A stretch of DNA of 64,000 nucleotides from JBQTIU01 sp052387815 (GTDB taxonomy: Bacteria > Pseudomonadota > Alphaproteobacteria > CACIAM-22H2). The stretch spans positions 1 to 64,000 of the forward strand of contig JBQTIU010000013.1 in the NCBI GenBank assembly GCA_052387815.1. Reading direction: 5' to 3'. The position numbers and the translations under genes were made by a program. The notes beneath the pieces were generated by a model. The model searched no databases. It worked only from the letters and a program-made list of their open reading frames with translations, and had not been told where the DNA came from. The stretch's first letter is position 1. Each line of letters starts with the position of its first letter. Below are positions 50,744-59,274 of this stretch, piece by piece.

Positions 50744-51958
50744 ATGGCCGAGGCACTCCGGAACCCCCGGGTCATCAACCCGAGCGCATGGCGCTCGCGC
50801 ACGCGGGCGGTGCGCGGCGGGACGCAGCGGACCGAGTTCGACGAGACCTGCGAGGCCCTGTTCCTGTCCTCGGGATACGTCTACGGGACGGCCGGCGAGG
50901 CCGAGCAGGCGTTCGCCGGGGGGGGCAAAGCGCGGTTCGTCTATTCGCGTTATGGCAATCCGACGGTGGCGATGTTCGAGGAGCGCTTGCGACTGATCGA
51001 GGGCGCCGAGGCCTGCCGCGCCACCGCCAGCGGCATGGCGGCGGTGTTCGCGGCGCTGATGTGCCAGATCAAGGCCGGCGAGCGCGTCGTCTCGAGCCGC
51101 GCGCTGTTCGGCTCGTGCCACTATATCGTCACCGAGCTGCTACCGCGCTACGGCATCGAGTCGGTCCTGGTCGACGGCGCCGATCTTGCGCAGTGGCGCG
51201 CGGCGCTGGCGCGCCCGAGCGCGTGCGTGTTCCTCGAAACGCCGTCCAACCCGATGCAGGAGCTGGTCGACCTCGCCGAGGTCTCGCGGCTCGCCCATGG
51301 GGCCGGGGCGCGCGTGGTGGTCGACAACGTGTTCGCCACCCCGCTCTTGCAGCGCCCGCTCGCGCTCGGCGCCGACATCGTCGTCTATTCGGCGACCAAG
51401 CATATCGACGGCCAAGGACGGTGCCTCGGCGGCGCGATTCTCGGCGAGCGGGCCTTCGTCGACGACCGGCTGACGCCCTTCCTGCGCCACACCGGTCCGG
51501 CGCTCAGCCCGTTCAATGCCTGGCTGCTGCTCAAGGGGCTGGAGACGCTCGAGCTGCGCCTCGAGGCCCAGTGCCGCGCGGCCTTGGCCCTCGCCCGGTT
51601 CCTCGAGGCCCACGCGGCGATCGAGCGCGTGATCTACCCGGGCCTCGACTCCCATCCCCAGGCGGCGCTGGCCGGCCGCCAGATGGCGGCCGGGGGAACG
51701 ATCGTGACCTTCGTCCTCAAGGGCGGCAAGGCGGCTGCGTTCCGCTGCCTCGACCGGCTGTCGATCGTCGACATCTCGAACAATCTCGGCGATTCGAAGA
51801 GCCTCGCCTGCCACCCCGCCACCACCACCCATCAGCGGATCGGCGCGCAAGAGCGGGCGCGGCTCGGCATCGGCGACGACGTGGTGCGCCTGTCGGTCGG
51901 CCTCGAGGACCCGGCCGATCTCGAAGCCGACCTCGGCCAGGCGCTGGCCGGCCTTTGA
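50744..51958 (+). CDS. metZ: O-succinylhomoserine sulfhydrylase
   Basis: A 404-residue PLP enzyme of the Cys/Met metabolism family. It makes homocysteine from O-succinylhomoserine and sulfide. The PLP Lys is in YSATKHIDGQGR (about 209), and the opening is RTRAVRGGTQRTEFDET. SRYGNPTVAMFEERL and ETPSNPMQELVDL are typical of MetZ. An AAAGGAG site sits 5-10 bases before the ATG at 50744. Control by the SAM-II riboswitch upstream and the apaG gene downstream match other alphaproteobacteria. Confidence 0.93.
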   Translation: MAEALRNPRVINPSAWRSRTRAVRGGTQRTEFDETCEALFLSSGYVYGTAGEAEQAFAGGGKARFVYSRYGNPTVAMFEERLRLIEGAEACRATASGMAAVFAALMCQIKAGERVVSSRALFGSCHYIVTELLPRYGIESVLVDGADLAQWRAALARPSACVFLETPSNPMQELVDLAEVSRLAHGAGARVVVDNVFATPLLQRPLALGADIVVYSATKHIDGQGRCLGGAILGERAFVDDRLTPFLRHTGPALSPFNAWLLLKGLETLELRLEAQCRAALALARFLEAHAAIERVIYPGLDSHPQAALAGRQMAAGGTIVTFVLKGGKAAAFRCLDRLSIVDISNNLGDSKSLACHPATTTHQRIGAQERARLGIGDDVVRLSVGLEDPADLEADLGQALAGL

Positions 51959-52063
51959 CCCCGCGGCCTCTTGCAAGGGGCGGGTCGAGTCTGGACAAAG
52001 CGGCCGGGAGACCTAAAATACGCGCGCTCGCCCGGGGCGGTCGTCAAGCCGCGGGCGGTCGGG

Positions 52064-52465
52064 ATGCGACCCATGTATAGCGAAACCACGCGCCAAATAA
52101 AGATCACCGTCAAGCCCATCTATCTCGAGGACCAGTCCTCGCCGGTGGACAACCACTATGTGTGGGCCTACCACGTGCGCATCGAGAACCTCGGTCGCGA
52201 TACCGTCCAGCTCCGCAACCGCCACTGGCGGATCACCGACTCGGCAGGCCGGATCCAGGAAGTGCGCGGCGCGGGGGTGGTCGGCGAGCAACCGGTCTTG
52301 AAGCCGGGCGAGGCCTTCGAGTACACGAGCGGCACGCCGCTTCCCACCCCCTCGGGCATCATGGTGGGCAGCTACCAGATGGAAACGCCGTCGGGCGAGC
52401 GCTTCGATGTCCGTATCCCCGCCTTCTCCCTCGATAGCCCCCACCAGAGCGTGCAGCTCAACTGA
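52064..52465 (+). CDS. apaG: ApaG family protein
   Basis: A 133-residue (or 130 from the ATG at 52073) single-domain protein of immunoglobulin-like beta fold. It is recognised by YVWAYHVRIENLG, LRNRHWRITDSAGR, VVGEQPVLKPGEAFEYTSG and GSYQMET. ApaG is linked to Co2+ resistance and Mg2+ efflux, but its biochemical role is unsettled. It is often found next to metZ, as here, 105 bases downstream. Confidence 0.92.
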   Translation: MRPMYSETTRQIKITVKPIYLEDQSSPVDNHYVWAYHVRIENLGRDTVQLRNRHWRITDSAGRIQEVRGAGVVGEQPVLKPGEAFEYTSGTPLPTPSGIMVGSYQMETPSGERFDVRIPAFSLDSPHQSVQLN

Positions 52466-52559
52466 CCGGCAGCCGACATCAGGGCCTGGCGCGAGGGCGG
52501 CGGCGGGCCTGTCCCCGGCCTCCCCCGGGTCGGTCCGCCTAGCCAAGCGAGGTCGAGTC

Positions 52560-53234
52560 GTGAAAGCAAATCCATCCGGCGCATCGCTCCTCAAACCGGC
52601 GCCGCGCGCCGTCGATCTGGCCAAGACCGCGGCCGCGGCCGCCAAGCCCGCCCGCGCCGAGGTCGAAGGGGCCGTGCGCACGCTCATCGGCTGGGCCGGC
52701 GACGATCCCGACCGCGAGGGTCTGGCGGGGACGCCGGCGCGGGTGGCGCGCGCTTACGAGGAATGGTTTTCCGGCTACGGCGTCGATCCCCAAGAGCTGC
52801 TCCAGCGCATGTTCGAGGAGACCGACGGCTACGACGAGATGATCGTGCTGCGCGACATCCGCTTCGAATCGCATTGCGAGCACCACATGGCGCCGATCCT
52901 CGGCAAGGTCCATATCGCCTACCTGCCGGACCGCCGCATCGTCGGCATCTCCAAGCTCGCGCGGCTGGTCGAGGTCTACTCCAAGCGGCTCCAGATCCAG
53001 GAAAAAATGACCGTGCAGATCGCCAACGCGCTGTCCGAGGTCCTGCTGCCCAAGGGTGTGGCGGTGGTGATCGAGGCGCAGCACCAATGCATGACCACGC
53101 GCGGCATCCACAAGCCCGGTGTCACCATGGTCACCAGCCGCATGCTCGGCGCCTTCCGCGACAACCAGGCCACACGGCGCGAGTTCCTCGCCATGATCGG
53201 CAATCCAGCCAGCGGCGCCAGGCCGGAAGGCTGA
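52560..53234 (+). CDS. folE: GTP cyclohydrolase I
   Basis: A 224-residue enzyme that turns GTP into 7,8-dihydroneopterin triphosphate, first step of folate (and queuosine precursor) synthesis. Zinc ligands are in SHCEHHMAP (about 103-111) and QHQCMTTRGI (about 172-181). The GTP-binding loop contains KPGVTMVTSRMLG. The N-terminal 35 residues are an Ala/Lys-rich extension. GTG at 52560 has a GCGAGG site; no ATG is available before the conserved region. Confidence 0.93.
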   Translation: MKANPSGASLLKPAPRAVDLAKTAAAAAKPARAEVEGAVRTLIGWAGDDPDREGLAGTPARVARAYEEWFSGYGVDPQELLQRMFEETDGYDEMIVLRDIRFESHCEHHMAPILGKVHIAYLPDRRIVGISKLARLVEVYSKRLQIQEKMTVQIANALSEVLLPKGVAVVIEAQHQCMTTRGIHKPGVTMVTSRMLGAFRDNQATRREFLAMIGNPASGARPEG

Positions 53235-53284
53235 CGGGGGGGCCTCCGGGGGCAAGCGGTCGCTCAAAGGGGCGAGGGGACCCG

Positions 53285-54733
53285 GTGGTCGACGTCCGGC
53301 CGGTCCTTTTCATCATCGGGCTGCTGTTGTCGATCCTGGCCCTCGCCATGCTGCTGCCGGCGGTCGCCGACCTCGCCGACGGCAATCCGGACTGGCAGGG
53401 CTTCGCGCTCGCTTCGCTCATCACCCTGTTCTTCGGTGGGGCGCTGGCGTTCGCCACCCGCGCGGCGGAGATGGCGTTCAACCTGCGCCAGGCCTTCCTG
53501 CTCACTACCGCGTCGTGGGTGATCGTGGCCGGCTTCGCCGCGCTGCCGTTCCTCTTCAGCCGGCTCGGCCTCACCTACGCCGACGCCTATTTCGAGGCGA
53601 TGTCGGGGCTGACTACGACCGGCGCCACGGTGATCGTCGGCCTCGACCAGGCGCCGCCCGGCATCCTGTGGTGGCGCGGCCTCCTGCAGTGGTTGGGCGG
53701 GGTGGGGATCATCGCCATGGCCATCGCCGTCTTCCCGATGCTGCGGGTCGGCGGCATGCAGCTTTTCCGCCTCGAATCCTCCGACAAATCCGAGAAGGTG
53801 CTGCCGCGCGCACCGCAAATCGCGGCCGGCATCTTGATCGTCTATGTGAGCGTGAGCGCGCTGTGCGCGGCCTTGTACTGGGCGGGCGGCATGACGCCCC
53901 GGGACGCCGCGATCCACGCCATGACGACGGTGTCGACCGGGGGCTTTTCCACCTGGGACGATTCCTTCGCCCATTTCGACAGCCCGGTGATCGACTTGAC
54001 CGCCATCGTCTTCATGCTGCTCGGCGGCATGACGTTCACGCTGTTCCTGCGCGTCCAGCGGGGCGACTGGCGGGCGCTGGCGCGCGACAGCCAGACGCGC
54101 TGGTACCTGGCGATCGCGCTGGCGTTAACGCTCGCGATCGCGCTCTGGCATTGGCGGGTCGACGGCGAAGACCCGCTGCGCTCCCTGCGTCATGCCGCCT
54201 TCAACGCCGTCTCGATCATGACCACGACCGGATTCGTATCGACCGATTACGGCCAGTGGGGGGCGTTGCCGCAAGTGCTGTTCTTCGCCTTGACTTTCGT
54301 CGGCGGCTGTTCGGGATCGACGGCCGGCGCAATCAAGGTGTTCCGGTTCCAGATCCTGTTCGCCATCGCGCGCACCCAGATTCACCGCGCGTTGGCGCCG
54401 AGCGGCGTGTTCGTCCCCAAGTACAATCGCCGCCAGGTCACCGAGGCGGTGACGGAATCGGTGCTCGCCTTCTTTTTCCTCTATGTCCTCGCCTTTGCTG
54501 GAACCGCGGCGGGTCTGGGCCTCACCGGGCTCGACCTGGTCACCAGCCTGTCGGGGGCGGCGGCGGCCCTCGGGAATGTCGGTCCCGGGCTGGGCGAGGT
54601 CATTGGACCGGTGGGCAGCTACGCGAGCGTGCCGCAAGCGGCCAAATGGATTCTGAGCTTCGCCATGCTCTTGGGCCGGCTCGAGCTGGTGACCGTGGTG
54701 GTCCTGCTGTCGCGTGTCTTCTGGCAAAGGTGA
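53285..54733 (+). CDS. trkH: TrkH-family potassium uptake protein
   Basis: A 482-residue membrane protein with four pore motifs: MSGLTTTGATVI, MTTVSTGGFSTWD, IMTTTGFVSTDYG and ALGNVGPGLGEV. These Gly residues line the K+ filter of Trk/Ktr transporters. It works with a cytosolic TrkA partner, which is not in this window. GTG at 53285 has a purine-rich GGGGCGAGGGGA site and begins the first helix. It lies 50 bases after folE. A palindromic repeat array follows the stop. Confidence 0.92.
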   Translation: MVDVRPVLFIIGLLLSILALAMLLPAVADLADGNPDWQGFALASLITLFFGGALAFATRAAEMAFNLRQAFLLTTASWVIVAGFAALPFLFSRLGLTYADAYFEAMSGLTTTGATVIVGLDQAPPGILWWRGLLQWLGGVGIIAMAIAVFPMLRVGGMQLFRLESSDKSEKVLPRAPQIAAGILIVYVSVSALCAALYWAGGMTPRDAAIHAMTTVSTGGFSTWDDSFAHFDSPVIDLTAIVFMLLGGMTFTLFLRVQRGDWRALARDSQTRWYLAIALALTLAIALWHWRVDGEDPLRSLRHAAFNAVSIMTTTGFVSTDYGQWGALPQVLFFALTFVGGCSGSTAGAIKVFRFQILFAIARTQIHRALAPSGVFVPKYNRRQVTEAVTESVLAFFFLYVLAFAGTAAGLGLTGLDLVTSLSGAAAALGNVGPGLGEVIGPVGSYASVPQAAKWILSFAMLLGRLELVTVVVLLSRVFWQR

Positions 54734-54737
54734 TGGC

Positions 54738-54949
54738 TGTAGGGGCGAGGCAACGCCTCGCCGGTTTCAAACCCGCCCGACCTGGGGAACACGGCGGGGA
54801 GGGCCGGAGGGGCCGGTTTCAAACCGGCCCCTACAAGGGCAATATCGTCGGGTTCCGTAGGGGCGGGTTTATAACCCGCCCGGACGGGTTCGAAACGGGC
54901 CGGTTTCAAACCGGCCCGCGTCCGGGCGGGTCACAGACCCGCCCCTACA
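54738..54949. repeat. Cluster of palindromic repeats
   Basis: At least five inverted units fill the gap between trkH and the lipoprotein gene. The best is 54808-54832, AGGGGCCGGTTT-C-AAACCGGCCCCT, with perfect 12-bp arms. Others are GGGCGGGTT/AACCCGCCC at 54861-54881, CCGGTTTCAAACCGG near 54900 and GGGCGGGTCACAGACCCGCCC near 54923. Units start or end with GTAGGGG or CCCCTAC. The same family appears at 6107-6206 and 7679-7704. They resemble REP/BIME arrays and may end both convergent messages. Confidence 0.82.
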
Positions 54950-54971
54950 GCGATCAACGTGGTCCCGGGTA

Positions 54972-55568
54972 CTAGCGCAGAAACATCCCGAGGTGGCCGC
55001 GGACCTGGCGGTCGAGCTCGAGGTTGAGGTCGCTCATCATGGCCTCGACAAGTTCGAACCAGGTTTTTTCGCGATCGTTGACGCTGATCCCCTCGGGCAC
55101 GGTGCGGAACCTAGTGACCGTCGCGCTCGCATACCCGTCGCGGAAATTTCCGCGCTCGGCGCGGATCTCGATCGCCGCCGAGAGGGCGCCGTCGTAGCGC
55201 TCCGCCTGGTCGGTGGTGAAAGCACCGCGCAGGCCCGGGGTCTTCGCCAGCTTGGTCTCGGTCACGCGCGCGTCGAGGATCACGAACCGGGCATAGCGTC
55301 CCGGCTTGCCGGTCGCCGCCAGCCGGTCTTCCGCCCAGCGGCGCAGCGCCGCATCGGCGCGGACCGGAAGCAGGTGCTCGACGTGGGGCGGGGCCAACGG
55401 CGCCTGATACTCGTTGACGACCTCGATCCCGCTCACATCGAGCCGGAACTGACCGAGGTGGCGGTAGGTCAAGTCGGGGAAGTGCGCGCGGGGCGCCGGG
55501 GTCTGGCAGGCGGCGAGCCCCGCCGCCAACGCCACGAGCGCAAGCCAACCCCGCCACTGCCTGTCCAT
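54972..55568 (-). CDS. Putative outer-membrane lipoprotein
   Basis: A 198-residue lipoprotein. The signal peptide ends in the lipobox LAAC (about residue 20), and the next residues QTPAP do not give an inner-membrane retention signal. The mature domain contains YARFVILDARVTETKLAKTP and ERYDGALSAAIEIRAERG, a mixed alpha/beta fold that I do not recognise for certain. The Met at 55568 follows GGGAGGTAGGG. It lies 87 bases after hslO on the same strand and may share its message. Confidence 0.75.
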   Translation of the reverse strand: MDRQWRGWLALVALAAGLAACQTPAPRAHFPDLTYRHLGQFRLDVSGIEVVNEYQAPLAPPHVEHLLPVRADAALRRWAEDRLAATGKPGRYARFVILDARVTETKLAKTPGLRGAFTTDQAERYDGALSAAIEIRAERGNFRDGYASATVTRFRTVPEGISVNDREKTWFELVEAMMSDLNLELDRQVRGHLGMFLR

Positions 55569-55655
55569 CCCTACCTCCCTCATCAGCGGTCCGATCACCG
55601 CGAACCCGAGCAGAAGAATCGGGCCGAATTTTGGCAACCGGGCCCGCCAGCGACC

Positions 55656-56600
55656 CTAGGAACCGTAAACGCCCGCCAGCTCGGCGTCGTCGAAGACATG
55701 GCGGCGATTGCAGAACTCGCAGGTGACGACCAGCGTGCCGTCGATCTTGAGCGCTTCGATCTCGCCCTGCGACAGCGCCCGCAGCATGGTGGCGACGCGC
55801 TCGCGCGAGCAGCGGCAGGCGTGCCTGAGATCGACAGGCCGATAGATGTGTACGCCCTCGGTGAGGAACAGCCGGTCGATGAGCCGCCACGCCGGCAGGT
55901 CGGGGTCGACGAGCTCGGCCGCGGTGGCGCCGCCCATCAACACCATGGCGCGACGCCAGCCTTCCTCGACGTCGTCCGCCGCCGCCTCATGCCCGGCGCC
56001 GGGTCCACCGGCGGGCGGCGAGCGCTGGACCATGAGGGCGCCGGCGCGCCAGGCGCGGACGCCGTGGGGCGCTTCGAGCTCGGCGGCGGCGACCTTGATT
56101 CCGGCTTGCAACTGAACCGACTGCCGGAAATAGTGATGCGCGCATTCGGCGAGCGTCGTGCCTTGCAGTTCGACGATGCCCTGGTAGCGTTCGGTGTGCG
56201 TCCCCTGGTCGACCGTGAAGGCGAGGTGCCCGGTGCCGAACAGCTTGGGAACCGAGGCATGGCCGGCGGGCAGGGCGGCGATGCGCGCGCCGTCGTACTG
56301 GGCATAGCCGCGCACATCGCCGGCGCTGGTCAGGTCGGCGATCATCAGCCGGATCGGCCCGTCGCCCTTGATTTGCAAGGTGAACACGCCGTCGAATTTG
56401 AGCGTGGCCGCGAGCGCGCTCGCCATCGCCACCATCTCGGCGAGCGTGCCGCCGACCGGCGCGGGATAGGCGTGGCGGCGGAGGATCGCATCGAGCGCCG
56501 GCCCCAGCCGCACCAGCCGGCCGCGCAAGCCGAAGGGATCGATCTGGAACGGCAGCACCAAGTCATCGCCGGGAATGTCGAGCGCGCGCTCGCCGGTCAT
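55656..56600 (-). CDS. hslO: Hsp33 redox-activated chaperone
   Basis: A 314-residue chaperone that binds unfolding proteins when oxidised. The zinc-binding cysteines at the C-terminal end read CRCSRE (about 262-267) and CEFCNRRH (about 295-302), the CxC and CxxC of the redox switch. FTVDQGTHTERYQGIVEL in the core is typical. A poorly conserved insert rich in Ala and Gly lies at about 195-215. It is 37 bases after argF in the same direction. Confidence 0.92.
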   Translation of the reverse strand: MTGERALDIPGDDLVLPFQIDPFGLRGRLVRLGPALDAILRRHAYPAPVGGTLAEMVAMASALAATLKFDGVFTLQIKGDGPIRLMIADLTSAGDVRGYAQYDGARIAALPAGHASVPKLFGTGHLAFTVDQGTHTERYQGIVELQGTTLAECAHHYFRQSVQLQAGIKVAAAELEAPHGVRAWRAGALMVQRSPPAGGPGAGHEAAADDVEEGWRRAMVLMGGATAAELVDPDLPAWRLIDRLFLTEGVHIYRPVDLRHACRCSRERVATMLRALSQGEIEALKIDGTLVVTCEFCNRRHVFDDAELAGVYGS

Positions 56601-56637
56601 CCGAGGAGCCGGTCCCAGGGGCGGGGTGGAAACGCGA

Positions 56638-57600
56638 TTACGCGAGGCACCACGCGAGGATGCCCTTCTGGACGTGCAGGCGGTTCTCGGCCTCGTCCCA
56701 GACGACCGATTGCGGCCCGTCGATCACCCCGGCGCTGACCTCTTCGCCGCGATGGGCGGGCAGGCAGTGCATGAACACGGCGTCCGGCCGAGCGAGCGCC
56801 ATCAAGCGCTCGTCGACCCGGTAAGGCGCCAGGAGGTTGTGACGGTTGTCGCGACTCATGCGCACGCTTTTCATTTCATCCTTCATTTCGTCGGCCATCG
56901 ACGTCCAGGTGTCGGTGACGACGCAGTCGGCGCCGGCCACCGCCTCGGCGGGATCGGCGGTGACGGAAACGCGGGCCCGCTGGCTCTTCGCCCAGCCCAG
57001 AATGTCGGTCGGCGGCCGCAGCGCATCGGGGCAGGCGAGGCGCAGCGCGAAGTCGAATTTCGCCGCCGCCTGGATCCACGAGATCGCCATGTTGTTGCCG
57101 TCCCCCGACCACGCCACGGAGCGGCCGGCGATCGTCCCGCGATGCTCCTCATAGGTCATGACGTCGGCCATCAACTGGCAAGGATGGGTGCGGTCGGTCA
57201 AGCCGTTGATGACCGGCACGCTGGCGTGGCGAACCATTTCAGCGAGTTTGGCCTCGGAGGTCGTGCGCAACAGGATCGCATCGACATAGCGCGACAGCAC
57301 GCGCGCGGTATCGGCGATGGTCTCGCCGCGGCCGAGCTGGGAGGCAGCCGGGGTCAAGATCACCACATCGCCACCCAACTGGCGCACCCCGACCTCGAAG
57401 GACACGCGCGTGCGGGTCGACGGCTTCTCGAAGATCATGGCCAGCGTCTTGCCGGCGAGCGGCTTGGCAGTGCCGCCCGGCGGCTGGCGCCGCTTGTAAG
57501 CCGCGCCCAGGCGCAGAATCTCGCGCAGGATCGAAATGTCGAGCCGGTCGAGGTCGAGGAAATGACGCAACGAGTGGGATGCTTGCGTCACCGACCTCAC
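56638..57600 (-). CDS. argF: Ornithine carbamoyltransferase
   Basis: A 320-residue (317 from the next GTG) enzyme that makes citrulline from ornithine and carbamoyl phosphate. Carbamoyl phosphate contacts are in FEKPSTRTR (about 57-65), HPCQ (about 140) and HCLPAHRGEE (about 275). Ornithine-binding SMADEM is present. GTG at 57600 overlaps the argD stop by 4 bases, though GTG at 57591 is also plausible. The argD-argF order is common in alphaproteobacteria. Confidence 0.93.
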   Translation of the reverse strand: MRSVTQASHSLRHFLDLDRLDISILREILRLGAAYKRRQPPGGTAKPLAGKTLAMIFEKPSTRTRVSFEVGVRQLGGDVVILTPAASQLGRGETIADTARVLSRYVDAILLRTTSEAKLAEMVRHASVPVINGLTDRTHPCQLMADVMTYEEHRGTIAGRSVAWSGDGNNMAISWIQAAAKFDFALRLACPDALRPPTDILGWAKSQRARVSVTADPAEAVAGADCVVTDTWTSMADEMKDEMKSVRMSRDNRHNLLAPYRVDERLMALARPDAVFMHCLPAHRGEEVSAGVIDGPQSVVWDEAENRLHVQKGILAWCLA

Positions 57601-58784
57601 CCGACTTTGCGCCGCGCCCGCTCGAGATCGCCGGCGGCCTCCTCGATCGTTTGCACGGCCTCCGCGATATGGCGTCCCTCGATGGTCAGCGGCGGCAATA
57701 GGCGGACCACGTTGTCGCCGGCGGTTGCGCTCAACAGGCCGCGGGCGCGCATCGCCCCCGCCACCTCGGTGTTGGCGGGCCGGCATTTGAGGCCGAGGAG
57801 CAGCCCTTGCCCGCGCACCGCCTCGAAGATCTCCCGGTGACGGTCGATGAGCACGGCGAGCCGCTGGGCGAGATGGCTCGCCATCTCCTGCACGCGGTCG
57901 AAGAAGCCGGGGGCGAGCATGATATCGAGGACGGCGTTGCCGACCGCCATGGCGAGCGGGTTGCCGCCATAGGTCGAGCCGTGGGTGCCGGCCGTCATGC
58001 CGACCGCGGCCTTCGCGCTCGCCAGACACGCGCCCAAGGGAAAGCCGCCGCCGATCGCCTTGCCGATCGCCATGACGTCGGGGCTCACCCCCGACCACTC
58101 GTGCGCGAACAGCTTGCCGGTGCGTCCCATGCCGGTCTGGATTTCATCGAAAAACAGCAGCAGGCCGCGCCGGTCGCAAAGCTCGCGCAAGGCCTGCAGG
58201 CGTTGCGGCGGGACCGGCCGGATGCCGCCCTCGCCCTGGATCGGCTCGATCAGGATGCCGGCGGTGGCCGGAGAGATCGCCCGCGTGAGCGCGTCGTCGT
58301 CGCCGAACGGCACCTGGTCGAAGCCGTCGACCTTGGGGCCGAAGCCGTCGAGGTGCTGCGCCTGCCCGCCGGCGGCGAGCGTGGCGAGCGTGCGCCCGTG
58401 GAAGGCGCCCTCGAAGGTGAGGAGGCGGAAGCGTTCGGGATGGCCGCTCGCGCTGTGGTATTTGCGCACGACCTTGATGCCGCATTCGACCGCCTCGGCG
58501 CCCGAATTGCCGAAGAACACGGTATCGGCGAAACAGGCCGCGACCAGACGCTCGGCCAGGCGCTCCTGGCTCGGAATGCGGAACAGGTTCGAGGTGTGCC
58601 ACACCTTCTGCGCCTGGTCGGTCAATGCTTTGACGAGGTGCGGGTGGGCATGGCCGAGCCCGGTCACCGCGATGCCGCCGGCGAAATCGAGGTAGCGACG
58701 GCCGTCCGCGCCATGCAGATAGGGCCCCTCGCCGCGCTCGAAGGCGAGGTCGGCCCGCTTGTAGGTCGGCATCACGGGCGGCAT
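57597..58784 (-). CDS. argD: Acetylornithine aminotransferase
   Basis: A 395-residue class III PLP aminotransferase in arginine synthesis (and possibly lysine). PLP contacts are FFGNSGAEAVECGIK (about 98-112), FDEIQTGMGRTG (about 220-231) and the Schiff-base Lys in AIGKAIGGGFPLGA (about 247). MPTYKRADLAFERGEG is the family opening; ATG at 58784 is 4 codons before it. A promoter with perfect TTGACA lies about 95-120 bases upstream. Confidence 0.93.
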   Translation of the reverse strand: MPPVMPTYKRADLAFERGEGPYLHGADGRRYLDFAGGIAVTGLGHAHPHLVKALTDQAQKVWHTSNLFRIPSQERLAERLVAACFADTVFFGNSGAEAVECGIKVVRKYHSASGHPERFRLLTFEGAFHGRTLATLAAGGQAQHLDGFGPKVDGFDQVPFGDDDALTRAISPATAGILIEPIQGEGGIRPVPPQRLQALRELCDRRGLLLFFDEIQTGMGRTGKLFAHEWSGVSPDVMAIGKAIGGGFPLGACLASAKAAVGMTAGTHGSTYGGNPLAMAVGNAVLDIMLAPGFFDRVQEMASHLAQRLAVLIDRHREIFEAVRGQGLLLGLKCRPANTEVAGAMRARGLLSATAGDNVVRLLPPLTIEGRHIAEAVQTIEEAAGDLERARRKVG

Positions 58785-58877
58785 GGGCGGGGCGGCCAAT
58801 TCGGTTCTCCTCGGGAAGGCTCGGCGCCGGGCAAACAGCCTCCTGTCCGCCGCGCGGGTCGGGCAGAAAAGCGGGCG

Positions 58878-58906
58878 AGTATCGGTGCGGCCGGCGCGGA
58901 TGTCAA
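58878..58906 (-). promoter_or_regulatory. Sigma-70 promoter of argD-argF-hslO
   Basis: On the minus strand TTGACA (58901-58906), 17 bases and GATACT (58878-58883). The transcript would start near 58871, leaving an 87-base leader before argD. Confidence 0.6.
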
Positions 58907-59040
58907 ATTGGGGGCCGGCGGCGGCTTTGCGCGAGGCCGCGGTCGAGGAGCCGATGCCCGCCGTTTCGCGGCTGAGCATGACCGGAGAGAACCCCGTTGC
59001 CATCGCGCGCCAGACGGTCGCGCGGGTAACCCTACCCCTC

Positions 59041-59238
59041 GTGATGGTGGATTTTCGGCCGCAGCTCGAGAGTGTGTGGCGGGCGGCCGGCTGTCACCCC
59101 GCGCGGCAGGGCAAGGGCGACCCTACGATCTGGGAAAGCCCGATCACCAAGCGCCGATTCCCATTCGACGCGAAGATCAAGTCGCGGCATACCGCCAACC
59201 CCATCTTGAAACAGGCCGGGTTGCAGAAAAAGTTCCGA
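59041..59238 (+). pseudogene. Decayed HicA-type toxin gene
   Basis: From GTG/ATG at 59041-59044 a 64-residue stretch matches the HicA (YcfA) double-stranded-RNA-binding fold: FRPQLESVWRAAGCHPARQG, then PITKRRF and KIKSRHTANPILKQAGLQKKF (partly shown). The usual GSHEIW is GDPTIW, so the catalytic His is gone. The expected stop after KKF reads CGA, one change from TGA, and the frame runs on for another 560 bases against the next gene. No HicB antitoxin is adjacent. Confidence 0.65.
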
Positions 59239-59274
59239 TCCGCGAGGCCCCGGACGCGTTCCGCCGCGCTGGCG

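Noticed and set aside
54738..54949. A CRISPR array
   Set aside because: The units are palindromes of variable length placed without regular spacers, and no cas gene is nearby.
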